From the NCBI GenBank assembly GCA_947504035.1, contig CANNGA010000014.1, forward strand, positions 58,339-122,338: a DNA stretch of 64,000 bases, read 5' to 3'. The translations under genes were made by a program, and so were the position numbers. Below the pieces are notes generated by a model. That model was not told the DNA's origin, did not search any database, and saw only the letters and a list, made by a program, of their open reading frames with translations. Source of the stretch: an uncultured Flavobacteriaceae bacterium (lineage in GTDB: Bacteria; Bacteroidota; Bacteroidia; Flavobacteriales; Flavobacteriaceae). This document shows positions 44,794-55,900 of the stretch, one piece after another. The first letter of the stretch is position 1; the number at the start of each line of letters is the position of its first letter.

Positions 44794-45543
44794 ATGAATA
44801 AATATATCGTGTTTTTAGGGCTTTTAATGTTAGCCTTTACCAGTTGTCAATTTTCTGAACATATTTATTTAAATGAAGATGGTACAGGAAAAATGGAATT
44901 TAAATTTGATGGTTCTGAAATTATGCAAATGGGAGGAGAAAAGAGTGCTGAAAATTCTAAGGTGATAGACTCCACGTTTACATTTAAAGAGATTTTTGAA
45001 GCCAAAAAGGATAGTGTTGCTTTGCTTTCTAAAGCAGAGCGGCAAAATATAAAAGCTATAGAGAACATTACAGTACATATGCTTACAAATGAAAAGGAGA
45101 AGACCTTTACTATGGAAATTTCTACAGCATTTAAAAGAGCTGATGAGCTAAAGAATATGTTTAAGGCGTTAGACATCATGGGGCGTTTAAATGCGAAAGG
45201 AAAGACTAGGCTCAATGATCCAACAAATCCTTTTTCAACTTTAGCTGATGGTGGAAATACCGATTTGAGTTTTTCGTTTAAAAAAGGCATATTTAAGCGA
45301 AAGGTGAAAATCCTGGATGCAGAATTACAGGAAAAAGCAACAGATAGTTTAGGGCCATTGGCAGCAATGTTTGCAAATTCTAAATATAAAGTCAATTATC
45401 ATTTGCCAAGACGTGCCAAATCGGTTTCTAACGATAAAGCCTTGTTTAGTGCAGATGGTAAAACCGTGATTATAGAATATGGTCTGATAGATTTTATGAA
45501 AAATCCAGAACTCATGAATTTAGAAATTGTTTTAGAAGACTAG
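44794..45543 (+). CDS. Lipoprotein of unknown function coupled to lipB
   Basis: A 249-residue protein with lipobox FTSC (Cys18). The mature N-terminus is QFSEHIYLNEDGTGKMEFKFDGSEIMQMGG, followed by a helical/charged middle and a C-terminal beta-rich segment with NYHLPRRAKSVSNDKALFSADGKTVIIEYGL. This pattern resembles a bacterial cell-surface protein family with an EDGTG motif but I cannot name it. Its stop codon is two bases before the lipB TTG, so the two are translated together. Confidence 0.78.
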   Translation: MNKYIVFLGLLMLAFTSCQFSEHIYLNEDGTGKMEFKFDGSEIMQMGGEKSAENSKVIDSTFTFKEIFEAKKDSVALLSKAERQNIKAIENITVHMLTNEKEKTFTMEISTAFKRADELKNMFKALDIMGRLNAKGKTRLNDPTNPFSTLADGGNTDLSFSFKKGIFKRKVKILDAELQEKATDSLGPLAAMFANSKYKVNYHLPRRAKSVSNDKALFSADGKTVIIEYGLIDFMKNPELMNLEIVLED

Positions 45544-45545
45544 TT

Positions 45546-46253
45546 TTGAATAAAAATATAATTTTTGAAGATTTAGGCGTTAAAGATTACAAAGACACTT
45601 GGGATTATCAAGAGACTTTATTTAAGGCTATCGTTGATACGAAAGTACGTAATAGGAGAACAGAAGCAGAAGAAGTGCCCACTAAAAATCATCTTTTGTT
45701 TGTAGAGCATCCTCATGTGTACACCTTAGGTAAAAGTGGCGATGTCAATAATTTACTTTTAAACGAAAAGCAGTTAGAAGACAAAGGAGCCGTATTTTAT
45801 AAAATCAATAGAGGAGGCGATATTACCTATCATGGCCCAGGGCAAGTAGTAGGCTATCCTATTTTAGATTTAGAAAATTTTTTTACAGACATACATAAGT
45901 ATCTGCGCTTGTTAGAAGAGATGGTAATTTTAACTTTGGCAGAGTATGGAGTTAAAGCAGGGCGTAGCGATGGTGAAACAGGAGTGTGGTTGGATGTAGG
46001 AACTCCGTTTGCGCGAAAAATATGCGCCATGGGAGTACGTGCCAGTAGATGGGTAACCATGCACGGATTTGCATTTAACGTAAATGCCGATTTAGGGTAT
46101 TTTGATAACATTATACCTTGTGGTATTAAAGGTAAAGCAGTAACCAGTCTTAATGTGGAGCTAGGTGTAGAAACCGTTAACGTAGAAGCAGTAAAGGCAA
46201 CGTTATTATCACATTTTAAAATACTATTTGAAGCAGCATTTACGTCTGTTTAG
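45546..46253 (+). CDS. lipB: Lipoate-protein ligase / octanoyltransferase LipB
   Basis: A 235-residue enzyme that moves octanoyl groups from acyl carrier protein to the lipoyl domains of 2-oxoacid dehydrogenases. The start is a TTG two bases after the upstream stop codon. The motif is RGGDITYHGPGQVVGYPILDL, and the catalytic cysteine is in IIPCGIKGKAVTSL, with the conserved lysine following. Length is that of the family. No lipA is seen within the window. Confidence 0.96.
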   Translation: MNKNIIFEDLGVKDYKDTWDYQETLFKAIVDTKVRNRRTEAEEVPTKNHLLFVEHPHVYTLGKSGDVNNLLLNEKQLEDKGAVFYKINRGGDITYHGPGQVVGYPILDLENFFTDIHKYLRLLEEMVILTLAEYGVKAGRSDGETGVWLDVGTPFARKICAMGVRASRWVTMHGFAFNVNADLGYFDNIIPCGIKGKAVTSLNVELGVETVNVEAVKATLLSHFKILFEAAFTSV

Positions 46254-46268
46254 AGTTTTTAACTCGGG

Positions 46269-46784
46269 CTAAGCATTAAAATATAATTCTTCTAAAACGT
46301 CGAAATGCCTTTTGGCATGACCAATATTTAAAAAGCCTAGTGCCAAAGGTGTAATTCTTATGCCAGAGCATAGGCCTTCCCGGTGAAGCATTTCTTCGCT
46401 AAAGCTTTCAAAAAGAGCTATTGTTGCATCTCTAACCAATACAAATTCATGTAATAATTCATCGATGCTTCTGTGCGCTGCATTAGAGTATTTTGCATAG
46501 AGATTTTGATTGTATCCTGGCAATTCATTAATATCGTTTCTTGAAAAAGTTAAAGCCCTATACGATTGAATCCTTTCGTTGTCTATAACATGTTGTAGAA
46601 TGTCTTTAGGTGTCCATTTTCCTTCTGCATATCTAGAATTTTGATGCATTTCTAGTAGGTGTTTAACACTGCAAAATTTGCGATGCGTAGCTTTTAATCC
46701 AGCAATAAGATCTAAATCGTCGTCGACTAGGTTGATATAGCTATCATAAAACCTAGGCATGAATTTCATGTCCCTTTTTTTCAT
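46269..46784 (-). CDS. DinB family protein
   Basis: A 171-residue four-helix-bundle protein. The expected three metal-binding histidines are plausible in LQHVIDNE, in HRSIDELLHEF, and in NIGHAKRHFDVLEELY. The middle has ALTFSRNDINELPGYNQNLY, typical of the DinB_2 group. Functions in this superfamily range from thiol-dependent transfer to unknown roles; the substrate is not known here. It converges with lipB. Confidence 0.88.
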   Translation of the reverse strand: MKKRDMKFMPRFYDSYINLVDDDLDLIAGLKATHRKFCSVKHLLEMHQNSRYAEGKWTPKDILQHVIDNERIQSYRALTFSRNDINELPGYNQNLYAKYSNAAHRSIDELLHEFVLVRDATIALFESFSEEMLHREGLCSGIRITPLALGFLNIGHAKRHFDVLEELYFNA

Positions 46785-47258
46785 GTTTTAATATTTACTA
46801 ATAGTTAGTATAGAATAAGCAGCTTGAGGTATTCGTTTTGTTTAACGAAAGTGCGGTATACTGCTGTCAATTTTAAATAGATTGAGATACTTCAATTTAT
46901 AAGAAATTACTTAAAAAAGCGTCTTTTTTGTCAAAATAAAGTTAATTTAATTGTAAGTCACTGTAGGGTAGGGGTTTAGTTTCATATATGAACTGGTAGC
47001 TACTAGTCTTTAAAGTAGATTTGCCATTTTTTCAGACGAATTTGAAAAGGAATTACAGCGAATTCAGCACGTATAACTTGTGTTTTATTGCAAATACTGT
47101 TAAATGGTATGTTAATTTAGTGCTAAATAAATCTTACGGTTTTAAAATAAAACGCAACTTTTTTAAAGAAAAATTAAACAAAAAAAGAACAATATTACAG
47201 TATATAGAGGTGTTTTTCAAATGGAATTAGATCAATAGATTGATATACTGAAGATTTT
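46785..47258. other. 474-base region without a convincing gene
   Basis: A 69-codon open frame at 47021-47230 has no signal or family and is probably chance in AT-rich DNA. A small inverted repeat (TTCGTT / AACGAA) lies near 46840. Nothing else stands out. Confidence 0.5.
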
Positions 47259-48506
47259 TTATAATTTGATAAGCTTGTGAATATCTCTAGAGTCTTTAGA
47301 TACGGTTTCTATAAAATAAATGCCTTTAGCTACATTAAGCTGCCATGATATATGGCTTGTGTTTGTGTAATTTTGAGTTTGTATTATTTTTCCTGTAATA
47401 TCTAATAGGTTAACGGTTATAAATTTAATAGATCTGTCTAAGTTAATATTTACGAGATCTAGAACTGGATTAGGAAATATGGAAGTAATGAGGTTTGTAG
47501 GGCTTACGTTTGAGGATAAAGTGCTGAATAAAAAACAGTCAGAAATTTCAGTACACCCCTGTTTTTTTATAGAAACCGCATAAGAACCATTAGAAATTGG
47601 TTGAAATTGTTGATTAGTAGCGCCAAATATAGGCGTGTTTTCGGTGTTGCAATCCAACCATTGGTACTCGGCATTTGCAATATTAACGCTTAAAGTCGCA
47701 TTAGATTGATTTAACGAAACTGTGGGGGTAATAGGGGTTTCCTCTATAACGATTTGTTGTTGCGTTAAACAGCCATTGGAGTCTCTTACTATAAGCGTAT
47801 AAGTATTTGCTTCAGTTATAGCGAAATCACTACTGTTTGTAAATTGATTAAAAAGGGGTTCAATTATATATTGATAGGGGGGGATGCCTCCTGTAGTAGA
47901 AACTGAAATTAAGCCATCAGTAGCACCATTATCACAAGTTAGTATATTTACTGTGTTTGCAGTAGAGGTAAGCGGTGATGGAGAAGAAATAACAAATTCT
48001 TGAGAGACAACAGAACAGTTGTTTGCGTCATGAACTGTAACGTTATAAAACCCAGGTGCTAAATTTTCAAATACATGTTCTCTACTAGTTGATATAATTG
48101 AGGTTTGGTTGTTAATGCTGTATTGGTAAGGCGGCCTGCCTCCTAAGCTGGTAATATTAACAGAGCCGTTGTCGCCAAAACAAAAAGCATTGGAAGCAAA
48201 TATAACGATTTCTAATTCGGGGTCTTCGGCTAGAACAACACTACTACGACTAAAGCGTCCAAGTGCGTCTGTAATAGTTATATCGTAAATGCCGGGTGCA
48301 AGCCCAGTAAACGAATTATTGTTTTGGAATATCCCATCAGATATGGAATATTCTAAAGGAGGAGTGTCTCCACTAGCATTAACTAGTATAGAGCCATTGT
48401 TTAAACCGCAAACGGGATTTGTAATTACTACATTATCGATAGACTGGCTGTGACTAGCAAAAAAAACTAATATTGAAATTAAAAGTAAATAGAGTTTTTT
48501 TTTCAT
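47259..48506 (-). CDS. SprB-repeat surface protein with type IX sorting tail
   Basis: A 415-residue secreted protein (signal MKKKLYLLLISILVFFASHSQ). Three SprB-type repeats follow (CGLNNGSILVNASGDTPPLEYSI ... GLAPGIYDITITDA; then CFGDNGSVNITSLGGRPPYQYSI; then a third with GGIPPYQYII). The C-terminal ~75 residues are a type IX sorting domain: SIFPNPVLDLVNINL, VNLLDITGKIIQTQ and VAKGIYFIETVSKD...KLIKL. Such proteins are moved through the T9SS and anchored at the surface, some in gliding or adhesion. The exact role is not known. Confidence 0.93.
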   Translation of the reverse strand: MKKKLYLLLISILVFFASHSQSIDNVVITNPVCGLNNGSILVNASGDTPPLEYSISDGIFQNNNSFTGLAPGIYDITITDALGRFSRSSVVLAEDPELEIVIFASNAFCFGDNGSVNITSLGGRPPYQYSINNQTSIISTSREHVFENLAPGFYNVTVHDANNCSVVSQEFVISSPSPLTSTANTVNILTCDNGATDGLISVSTTGGIPPYQYIIEPLFNQFTNSSDFAITEANTYTLIVRDSNGCLTQQQIVIEETPITPTVSLNQSNATLSVNIANAEYQWLDCNTENTPIFGATNQQFQPISNGSYAVSIKKQGCTEISDCFLFSTLSSNVSPTNLITSIFPNPVLDLVNINLDRSIKFITVNLLDITGKIIQTQNYTNTSHISWQLNVAKGIYFIETVSKDSRDIHKLIKL

Positions 48507-48601
48507 TTTAAATATGTATTTGGTAGTGCTATAATAGATGTTTAAAACTAGTTGGTGAAGCTTACAAATGTGACTTTTAAAACTTAAAAAGTATGTGGTG
48601 G

Positions 48602-49651
48602 TTAATTCTCAGCATTAAAAAATACTTTGTAATAGTGCATTTTCTTCTCATCATCATACCCACGTTCTAAATATTCGGTAGAGGCGTCTGGAGCATCGAT
48701 ATCTAACTTAATTTGAATGTTGGTATCTAACTTAATATCGGTTTTAATTTTTCGTTTTTCTTTGTTGACGACAGCTTCAGCGACATCGAACTGATTTCTA
48801 ATAATTAAGTTTTGTTCGCCTTCAAATTCTTTTTTATAACTGTCAAATTCGTTTTTATGCTTGTCTTCTTCAAAGAGTTCGTCTTTAAAGCGTTCTATAT
48901 TAACGACTTCATTTTCTTTAAAGAAATCTATGGTTTTTGCTAAGAATGTATTTTGTTCTTTAGCACCATAGGTTGTTTTTAAAATTTCGGTTGAAAAATC
49001 TTTACACAGTTCAAGATACTGTTGGGTGTGGTTATTGGCATCGTCAGCGTATTTGATGTTTAAGAAATGATTGATCCAATATTGCGCATCGTAATTATTA
49101 TTATCCGCACTAAAAATAATATTACCCTCACCATCGCTTTGGTTTAGTATAAGGCAACCTTTATCGATTTTTTTAGAACTAATACCTTTCTGTACAAGAA
49201 TATCGTAACTCTTATCTTCTAAGTAGGTTTGAAAAAAATTAGTTTTATTTTCAATTTTAAAAATACCAACAGCATTAGTCGTAATATCTCTAAACTCTAT
49301 CCCATCGAACAAAACGACTAGAACATCTCCTGTTTTAATATTCGCAGAACTTGATTGTTCAAAAAGATGCATTACAATATGTTTGGAAACATCGATAAAA
49401 TTACTGTCATCATCAAAAAGTTGCGTACAGTAAGTGTTGATTTCGTTTAGAGAAATATTGGCATGGTGGTTAAAGCGGTAGCTTTGCACTGCGCTTGTAA
49501 AAGGGCGCAATAGAAAAGGAAGCATTAAATCATAACTTGCCTCGTCAAAATCTACAAGCGCTTCAGAAAACGCATTTTTAGTATCATTAAATTTATTCCC
49601 AACTTTATGGATTATGAATTTTGAAATAGAAGCGTTTTTTCTAGAAACCAT
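48602..49651 (-). CDS. Nucleoid-associated protein, NdpA-like (PF04245)
   Basis: A 349-residue cytosolic protein of the 37-kDa nucleoid-associated family. It begins with ISKFIIHKVGNKFNDTKNAFSEALVD and has the middle motifs VLFDGIEFRDITTNAVGIFKIENK and KGCLILNQSDGEGNIIFSADNNNYDAQYWINHFLNIK, and an acidic-basic C-terminal region. Family members bind DNA without strong sequence preference. Transcribed alongside the preceding lipoprotein gene with a 38-base gap, but no functional link is evident. Confidence 0.85.
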   Translation of the reverse strand: MVSRKNASISKFIIHKVGNKFNDTKNAFSEALVDFDEASYDLMLPFLLRPFTSAVQSYRFNHHANISLNEINTYCTQLFDDDSNFIDVSKHIVMHLFEQSSSANIKTGDVLVVLFDGIEFRDITTNAVGIFKIENKTNFFQTYLEDKSYDILVQKGISSKKIDKGCLILNQSDGEGNIIFSADNNNYDAQYWINHFLNIKYADDANNHTQQYLELCKDFSTEILKTTYGAKEQNTFLAKTIDFFKENEVVNIERFKDELFEEDKHKNEFDSYKKEFEGEQNLIIRNQFDVAEAVVNKEKRKIKTDIKLDTNIQIKLDIDAPDASTEYLERGYDDEKKMHYYKVFFNAEN

Positions 49652-49689
49652 GAGTTTTTTATTTGAAATGCAATAGTATTAAAAACTAT

Positions 49690-52122
49690 TTAATTAATTT
49701 GATATAAAATAATGCTATCGTCGTTACCTTTTGTAACTAATTCTAAGTTGCGGTCTGCGTCAATATTGTCAAGGTCTATAGCAGAATTGCCAAATACAGG
49801 GAAATTAGGGCGTAGCTGGCCTAAACTATCAAAAACATAAAGTTTTTTAGAATCTAAATTGGTGATAGCTACATAGATTTTAGAGTTAATATAGAAAATT
49901 TTAGGAGGAGAATACGTGCCGTAATCCAAATCTAAATTTCTATTTTTTATGCTTAATTTATTATCATGAAAAGTGACTCGCGTTTTGTTAGTCGTTTCTA
50001 GATGATGATTAGCGGATAGGTTTAAATTAACTTCGGCAGTATTACCTTTGGTATCTATAGTTATAAAGCGACCTGATGCTGTTGTTGTAGCAAATTTATT
50101 TTGGTATAAGAACACAGGGGTGTTAGCATATGTAGGTGTTGTTTTTGGAGTTACACGAATTCTGCCTACACGATCTAGAATATAAAGTTTTTGTTTTGTT
50201 TTTAGCACGATATAATCTTTAGTTCCAATTCTAAAATGCTTAGGAGCCGTGTTAAGAGGTGTATTTGTGTTTTTAAAGGTGAAACCTTTAACCTTAGCAC
50301 CCCTAGCATCGTACATGGAAATAGTTTTGCCTTGGGTCACTAATAAACGGTAAGTTCTGTTATTATCGTAATCGAAAACAGAAAGGGGTTGCGTAATTTC
50401 GGTATTAAAAGGCAAAGGGTAGGGAGATACGTCTCTACCTTTTCGATCTAATACATAAAGTTTGTTTGCTGTAGTAAAGGCCAATTGAAGTCGGCCATTT
50501 TTATACATATCAATTTGAGAAATGTCACCTATAATAGGAGCCTCTAAGGTTTTCTTCCATATTATTTTACCTGTATTAGATATAAGATAGAGCACATTGT
50601 TGGTGTCTTGAACAACGATGTCTTTCTGTTTGGTGCTGTGGTTTTTTACAAATTGTGGAGTGTTTGCTAAGGGCGCATCAAGTGTGATATTGAAGGCTTC
50701 TGAAATAGAATGCTCGTATTTTTTTTTGGTTTGAAGAAGACTACCGTTTACATGCGCAAATGCATTGTCATGAATAAATTGCAGGCCTAATATATTGTAG
50801 CTTTTTAAAGCTGAGTTGTGTTGGAATGTGAAATTCTTTAGGGATGTCTGTTCTAAGATTTTAGGCGTGCCAATAAGGAGTAAAGAACTTTCAGTACTTA
50901 AATTTTTACTTAAAGCTTTAAAGTCAGAGAGCTGTCCAAATACGGTCTTGTTTTGGTAACTCGAAATAATCTGTTCTAATTGCGTTGTCGTTTTAGCGAA
51001 AATAAAAAAGTGATCTATTATACAATATTTAGACACGGTAGCATCTGTTGTAAAAGGCTGAAGTAGTTTGGAGAAAATTTGAGTTTTAGAAAAATTAAAA
51101 ATAGGAATGGTTCTATAAGATGTTATGATGTTTTTTTCATCTAAAAGCGCATCATCCGTCGCGATAACATCACTAGAATTTAAAACAACAGCAGGTGTAT
51201 TATCTTCAAAAATAAGTCCTATTTCTTTAACGTCATGGCATAACGTTTTAGGTGTATTAAGACTATCCTTAACGGTAGAGTGGTTAAGGTTGTTATAGAA
51301 AACAGAAAAGGCATTAAATGAAATGCTTAAATAGCCATCAGCATTCGAAGGGGTTATGTGTTGTAATTGGTTGTTTTGTGGTATTGTATTCTTAAAAAGA
51401 TCTAGAGTTCGGTGTATAGAATCGGTAGATTTAGCAATGCCAGTAATGGTAATATTATCGGGAGTAATTTCTGTATCTAAAGCAATATATTCGCTTAGTG
51501 CTGTTGTGTTGTTTTGGAGCTCATTAGATGCAGGGGAGCTTAATAAGGTGCTTTCAGATTTAAGTATAACAGATAAAGCAGAACTGTGGTCTAAAGTACT
51601 GTAGAACTGTTTTAGAGATGAAGGCGTTTCTTTGGTGTTAAAAAGTGCATCTATAGTGGGTTTGGAAGATGTGAGGAAGAAAATACTGTCGATAACAGTG
51701 CTGTAAAATACATCTGTGTTTAATTTAGACTTAATAATAGTTTTATTACTGTATTTTAGAGTTTCTTCGCTATAATTTTTTAAACTGTCTTTAAGAAATA
51801 AACGCTCTGAGTATTTGCTAATAAAACTATAAGAAATACGATCGCTTTTATCTTTAGAAAAACACAAAAGCGCATTTTGGTTAAAGTTTAATAGATGCAG
51901 AGGCGCTGAGGGGGCTGATATTTTTTGTAAAACGGTATTTTTAGTAAGCAGGCTTAAGAAAGGATTGTCTTTAATAGTAGTCTGTAAGCCTTCAATACTA
52001 TGACATGTAATTAATAATTCGGTATCTTTTGGCGCAAAATCAATGAGATTAATGCGTCTGTTTTTAGGGTTTGAACAACTGCAACAAATAGAAAGCAACA
52101 GTACCAAGCAAGAAAATCTCAT
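49690..52122 (-). CDS. Large lipoprotein with helical N-terminal and propeller C-terminal parts
   Basis: An 810-residue lipoprotein (lipobox CCSC, lipid Cys16). Residues ~25-450 are a mixed alpha/beta region of unknown fold with DFAPKDTELLITCHSIEGLQ and AALSVILKSESTLL-like segments. Residues ~480-800 resemble a beta-propeller with repeats of the type LYVLDRKGRDV, ISMYDARGAKV, LYILDRVGRIR, FITIDTKGNT, YVFDSLGQL. No named family is recognised for the whole protein. It begins 32 bases after the stop of rnhB and is likely co-transcribed. It is probably an envelope protein of unknown function. Confidence 0.8.
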   Translation of the reverse strand: MRFSCLVLLLSICCSCSNPKNRRINLIDFAPKDTELLITCHSIEGLQTTIKDNPFLSLLTKNTVLQKISAPSAPLHLLNFNQNALLCFSKDKSDRISYSFISKYSERLFLKDSLKNYSEETLKYSNKTIIKSKLNTDVFYSTVIDSIFFLTSSKPTIDALFNTKETPSSLKQFYSTLDHSSALSVILKSESTLLSSPASNELQNNTTALSEYIALDTEITPDNITITGIAKSTDSIHRTLDLFKNTIPQNNQLQHITPSNADGYLSISFNAFSVFYNNLNHSTVKDSLNTPKTLCHDVKEIGLIFEDNTPAVVLNSSDVIATDDALLDEKNIITSYRTIPIFNFSKTQIFSKLLQPFTTDATVSKYCIIDHFFIFAKTTTQLEQIISSYQNKTVFGQLSDFKALSKNLSTESSLLLIGTPKILEQTSLKNFTFQHNSALKSYNILGLQFIHDNAFAHVNGSLLQTKKKYEHSISEAFNITLDAPLANTPQFVKNHSTKQKDIVVQDTNNVLYLISNTGKIIWKKTLEAPIIGDISQIDMYKNGRLQLAFTTANKLYVLDRKGRDVSPYPLPFNTEITQPLSVFDYDNNRTYRLLVTQGKTISMYDARGAKVKGFTFKNTNTPLNTAPKHFRIGTKDYIVLKTKQKLYILDRVGRIRVTPKTTPTYANTPVFLYQNKFATTTASGRFITIDTKGNTAEVNLNLSANHHLETTNKTRVTFHDNKLSIKNRNLDLDYGTYSPPKIFYINSKIYVAITNLDSKKLYVFDSLGQLRPNFPVFGNSAIDLDNIDADRNLELVTKGNDDSIILYQIN

Positions 52123-52154
52123 AACGTCATGTGTTTAAGCAAAAATATAAAAAC

Positions 52155-52754
52155 TTAAAGGTCTAATTTAAATTGTTCAGGAAGTAATTTAAAGGAGGTT
52201 CTGTGGTACTTTGTCACGCCATATTTTTTTATGGCTGCTCTATGCGCTTTGGTAGGGTAACCTTTGTTTTTATCCCAATTGTACATAGGAAACTCTTCAT
52301 GAATTTTAGTCATATACGCATCGCGGTAAGTTTTTGCTAAAACAGAGGCGGCGGCGATACTTAAATATTTGCTGTCTCCCTTTATAATAGTTTCGTGAGG
52401 AATAGTTTTAAAAGGTTTAAATTTGTTACCATCTACAATAATAAATTCAGGAGAAATTTTAAGAGTGTCTATAGCGTTATGCATGGCTAAAATAGAGGCG
52501 TTTAAAATGTTGATCTCGTCTATAGTGTCTTCAAATACATGTGCAACTCCAAAACTAATAGCATCTGTTTCTATAATGGGTTTTAAAAGCGTTCTTTTAG
52601 AAGCGCTTAATTGTTTCGAGTCGTTAAGTATGGGGTTGTTAAAATCTTTAGGAAGTATAACAGCAGCGGCAGTAACGGGGCCTGCCAAGCAACCGCGGCC
52701 AGCTTCGTCGGTACCACACTCTAAGGCGTATTTTGAATAGTGATGAAGTAACAT
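52155..52754 (-). CDS. rnhB: Ribonuclease HII
   Basis: A 199-residue enzyme that removes RNA from RNA-DNA hybrids and misincorporated ribonucleotides. The active-site motif is [14 protein letters not shown] (Asp16, Glu17), with a second acid in [12 protein letters not shown] and the region [17 protein letters not shown]. Length is ordinary. It begins the minus-strand operon that continues with the large lipoprotein. Confidence 0.97.
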   Translation of the reverse strand: MLLHHYSKYALECGTDEAGRGCLAGPVTAAAVILPKDFNNPILNDSKQLSASKRTLLKPIIETDAISFGVAHVFEDTIDEINILNASILAMHNAIDTLKISPEFIIVDGNKFKPFKTIPHETIIKGDSKYLSIAAASVLAKTYRDAYMTKIHEEFPMYNWDKNKGYPTKAHRAAIKKYGVTKYHRTSFKLLPEQFKLDL

Positions 52755-52977
52755 TTTGCTAAAATATAGATTTAAGTCGTATGGAAGTGTTGTCGCAGTT
52801 ATTTTAAAACAAGACGCTTTGTGATTAAACGTTTTTTTGAGGTTAAACCTGAAATTAATGAATGTTTTTGTAATCGTATTGCTATTCCTTCAAAAATCAG
52901 GATATTGGATTGTTTTCCTTGTTATTTTAAGAAAATATTAAGAAATTCGTTCCAAGACTAAAAAACTACTTTTTAAT

Positions 52978-55900
52978 ATGAAACTAAATCCAACTTGGTT
53001 TTTAACCATAGCGGTTGCGCTATTGGTGACTTCTTTTTCATATGCTCAGACGGGTGATGTTTCGGGTACAATAATAGATAGTGATAAAGTGCCTTTAGGA
53101 GGTGTTACCATTACTATAGAAGGGACCTCTAAAGGTGTGGTATCTGATTTTGATGGGAATTATAAAATTGTAGTAACTGTCGGAGATGTTTTAAAGCTAA
53201 GTTATATAGGTTTAAAGACAACGCTTATTCCTATAGAGAAGTTAGGCGTTTTAGATGTTACCATGCAGGAAGATGTAGAAAGTTTAGATGCTGTTGTGGT
53301 AACCGGATATCAAAATATTAACCGCGAATTATTTACAGGTGCTTCGCAAACTATTAAAGCGAAGGATATCAAGTTAGATGGTGTCGCAGATGTGTCTAGA
53401 GCTTTAGAAGGTAGGGCCGCTGGTGTAAGTGTACAAAATGTAACAGGCACATTTGGCGCTGCACCAAGAATAACCATAAGAGGATCGTCTTCTATTCTGG
53501 GAGATACAAAGCCCATTTGGATCATAGACGGCGTTATACAAGAAGAAATAGTAAACCTTTCAGTATCAGATCTTGTGTCGGGAGACCCCAATACGCTTTT
53601 AAGTTCTGCTGTTGCAGGATTAAATGCAGCAGATGTAGAAAGCTTCGAAATCTTAAAAGATGCATCTGCAACTGCATTATATGGCGCAAGAGCCTTAAAT
53701 GGAGTTGTGGTTATAACGACTAAGTCTGGTAAACGCAACCAGAAACCAACTTTTAATTATGCTTCCGAATATGCCGTAAGAGCCGTGCCAAGCTATCGTA
53801 ATTTTGATTTGTTAAACTCTAAAGAAACCGTCTCAATTTACAGAGAGATTGAAGCCAAAGGGTTTTTAAGAGCACCAGACGCGTTTCAAGGTCGTTTTGG
53901 AGGGATTTACAATATACTGTACAGAGCAATAAATACTTTTGATGAAAATACTGGTACATTTGCGCTTACCAATACACCAGAAGCAAGAGCACGCTTTTTA
54001 CAGCAATTTGAATTGGCCAATACCGATTGGTTTAAAACCTTATTTAGGCCATTACCGACCCAAACCCATACCTTAAGTTTTTCAAGTGGTAGTGAAAACG
54101 CAACGTCTTATGCTTCTATAGGTTATTTTACAGATCCAGGGTGGTCTATAGCGGATAGAGTAAGACGCCTTACCGCCAATTTAAGACAATCGTATTATCT
54201 TTCTGGAGGGAAGTTAAAATTAACAACACAGCTTCAAGGTTCGATTAGAAACCAGCTGGCCCCAGGAACTTTAGCGAGAGAAGAAGATGTGGTTTCTGGA
54301 GCGTTTACAAGAGATTTCGATATTAATCCCTTTAGCTATGCGTTAAATACCAGTAGAGCGCTTCGCGCATTTGATGCTAATGGCGACCTAGAATTTTCGC
54401 GATACAATTGGGCGCCATTTAATATCATTAACGAGATTAGAAATAATTTTCTAGAATTAAACGTCAATGATATAAGGGTGCAATTGCAAGCCGATTATAA
54501 AATTAATGATAAACTAAAGTTTACACATTTAAGCTCTGCGCGTTATGTAACTTCTATTGGAGAACAGTCTGCAACCGAAAATTCGAATGTGGCAGCGGCC
54601 TACAGAGCTAATGAAACGACTATAGTAGAGGATCAAAACACGTTTTTATTTAGTGATCCAGACGACCCCAACTCAAGACCAAGAGTGGTATTACCATCTG
54701 GAGGGATACTTACAACAACAACAAATACGTTAACAACTTATACCTTTAGAAACACGTTAGACTACACAAAACGTTATAAAGACGACGCGCATGGATTGCG
54801 ATTGTATGGCGGACAAGAATTTAGATTTACAGACAGAACCTCAAGTTTTAATACAGGTTACGGGTATCAATTTGATCGCGGAGGCACTGTGTTTACAGAT
54901 CCAGATATTTTAAGAAAAACAATTTTAGAAGGCAATAATTATTTTGGCTCGGAAGAAACACGGCAACGTGAAGTCTCTTTCTTCTCGAATGTAACTTACG
55001 ATTTTGATAAAAAATATGTTTTAAACATTTCAGGTAATGTAGAAGGCTCTAATAGAGCTGGGCGATCTTCGCAATCCCGCTGGTTACCAACGTATACTAT
55101 AGGAGGAAAATGGAATCTAGACAAAGAAGATTTTATTAAGAAATACGATTTTATATCAAACATGGCTATTAGGCCTACTTATGGATTAGTAGGTTTATTG
55201 GCAGATAATGCTTCCAATAATTTAGCGGTTTTTAGAAATGAAATCGCAGATAGATTTAATCCAGACGAGCGCGAAAATTTTATCAACATAGAAGATTTGC
55301 AAAATGAAGAGCTTACTTATGAAAAAACACTAGAATTCAATTTTGGATTAGATATCGGTTTCTTTAATAATAGAGTGCAGATGAATATAGACGCTTACTC
55401 TAGACGAGGGATCGATTTGATAGATGTGATACGCACGACAGGTATTGGAGGGCAAGTCCTAAAATTGGGTAATAATTCGGAATTGACCACCGAAGGCATA
55501 GAATTTCAATTAAATACTGTAAACGTAAATACCGATAACTTTAGCTGGAAAACAGGATTTAATATTTCACATTTTGATCAAGAAATTACAGCGTTACGAC
55601 AAGAGTCTAATGTGTTTGATTTGGTAACAGGAACAGGTAGAGGGAATGCAATAGGTTTTCCAAGAGGCGCATTGTTTTCTTTTGAATATGGAGGGCTTAA
55701 CGAATGGGGGATTCCTTTATTGTCTACAAGCAGACCCGAATTTAATGCTGACAATCCAGCAGAACTTATCGACTTTCAAGATACAGAAAATGTATTAGAT
55801 TATCTGGTGTATGAAGGCCCTACAGAGCCAAATTTAACAGGAGGATTTGCTAATAATTTTAGATATAAGAATTGGGATTTTAGCTTTTTCATTTCATTTT

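Noticed and set aside
47021..47230. 69-codon open frame between the DinB and SprB genes
   Set aside because: No signal, no family and an amino-acid make-up typical of chance frames in AT-rich DNA (Lys/Asn/Phe/Tyr).
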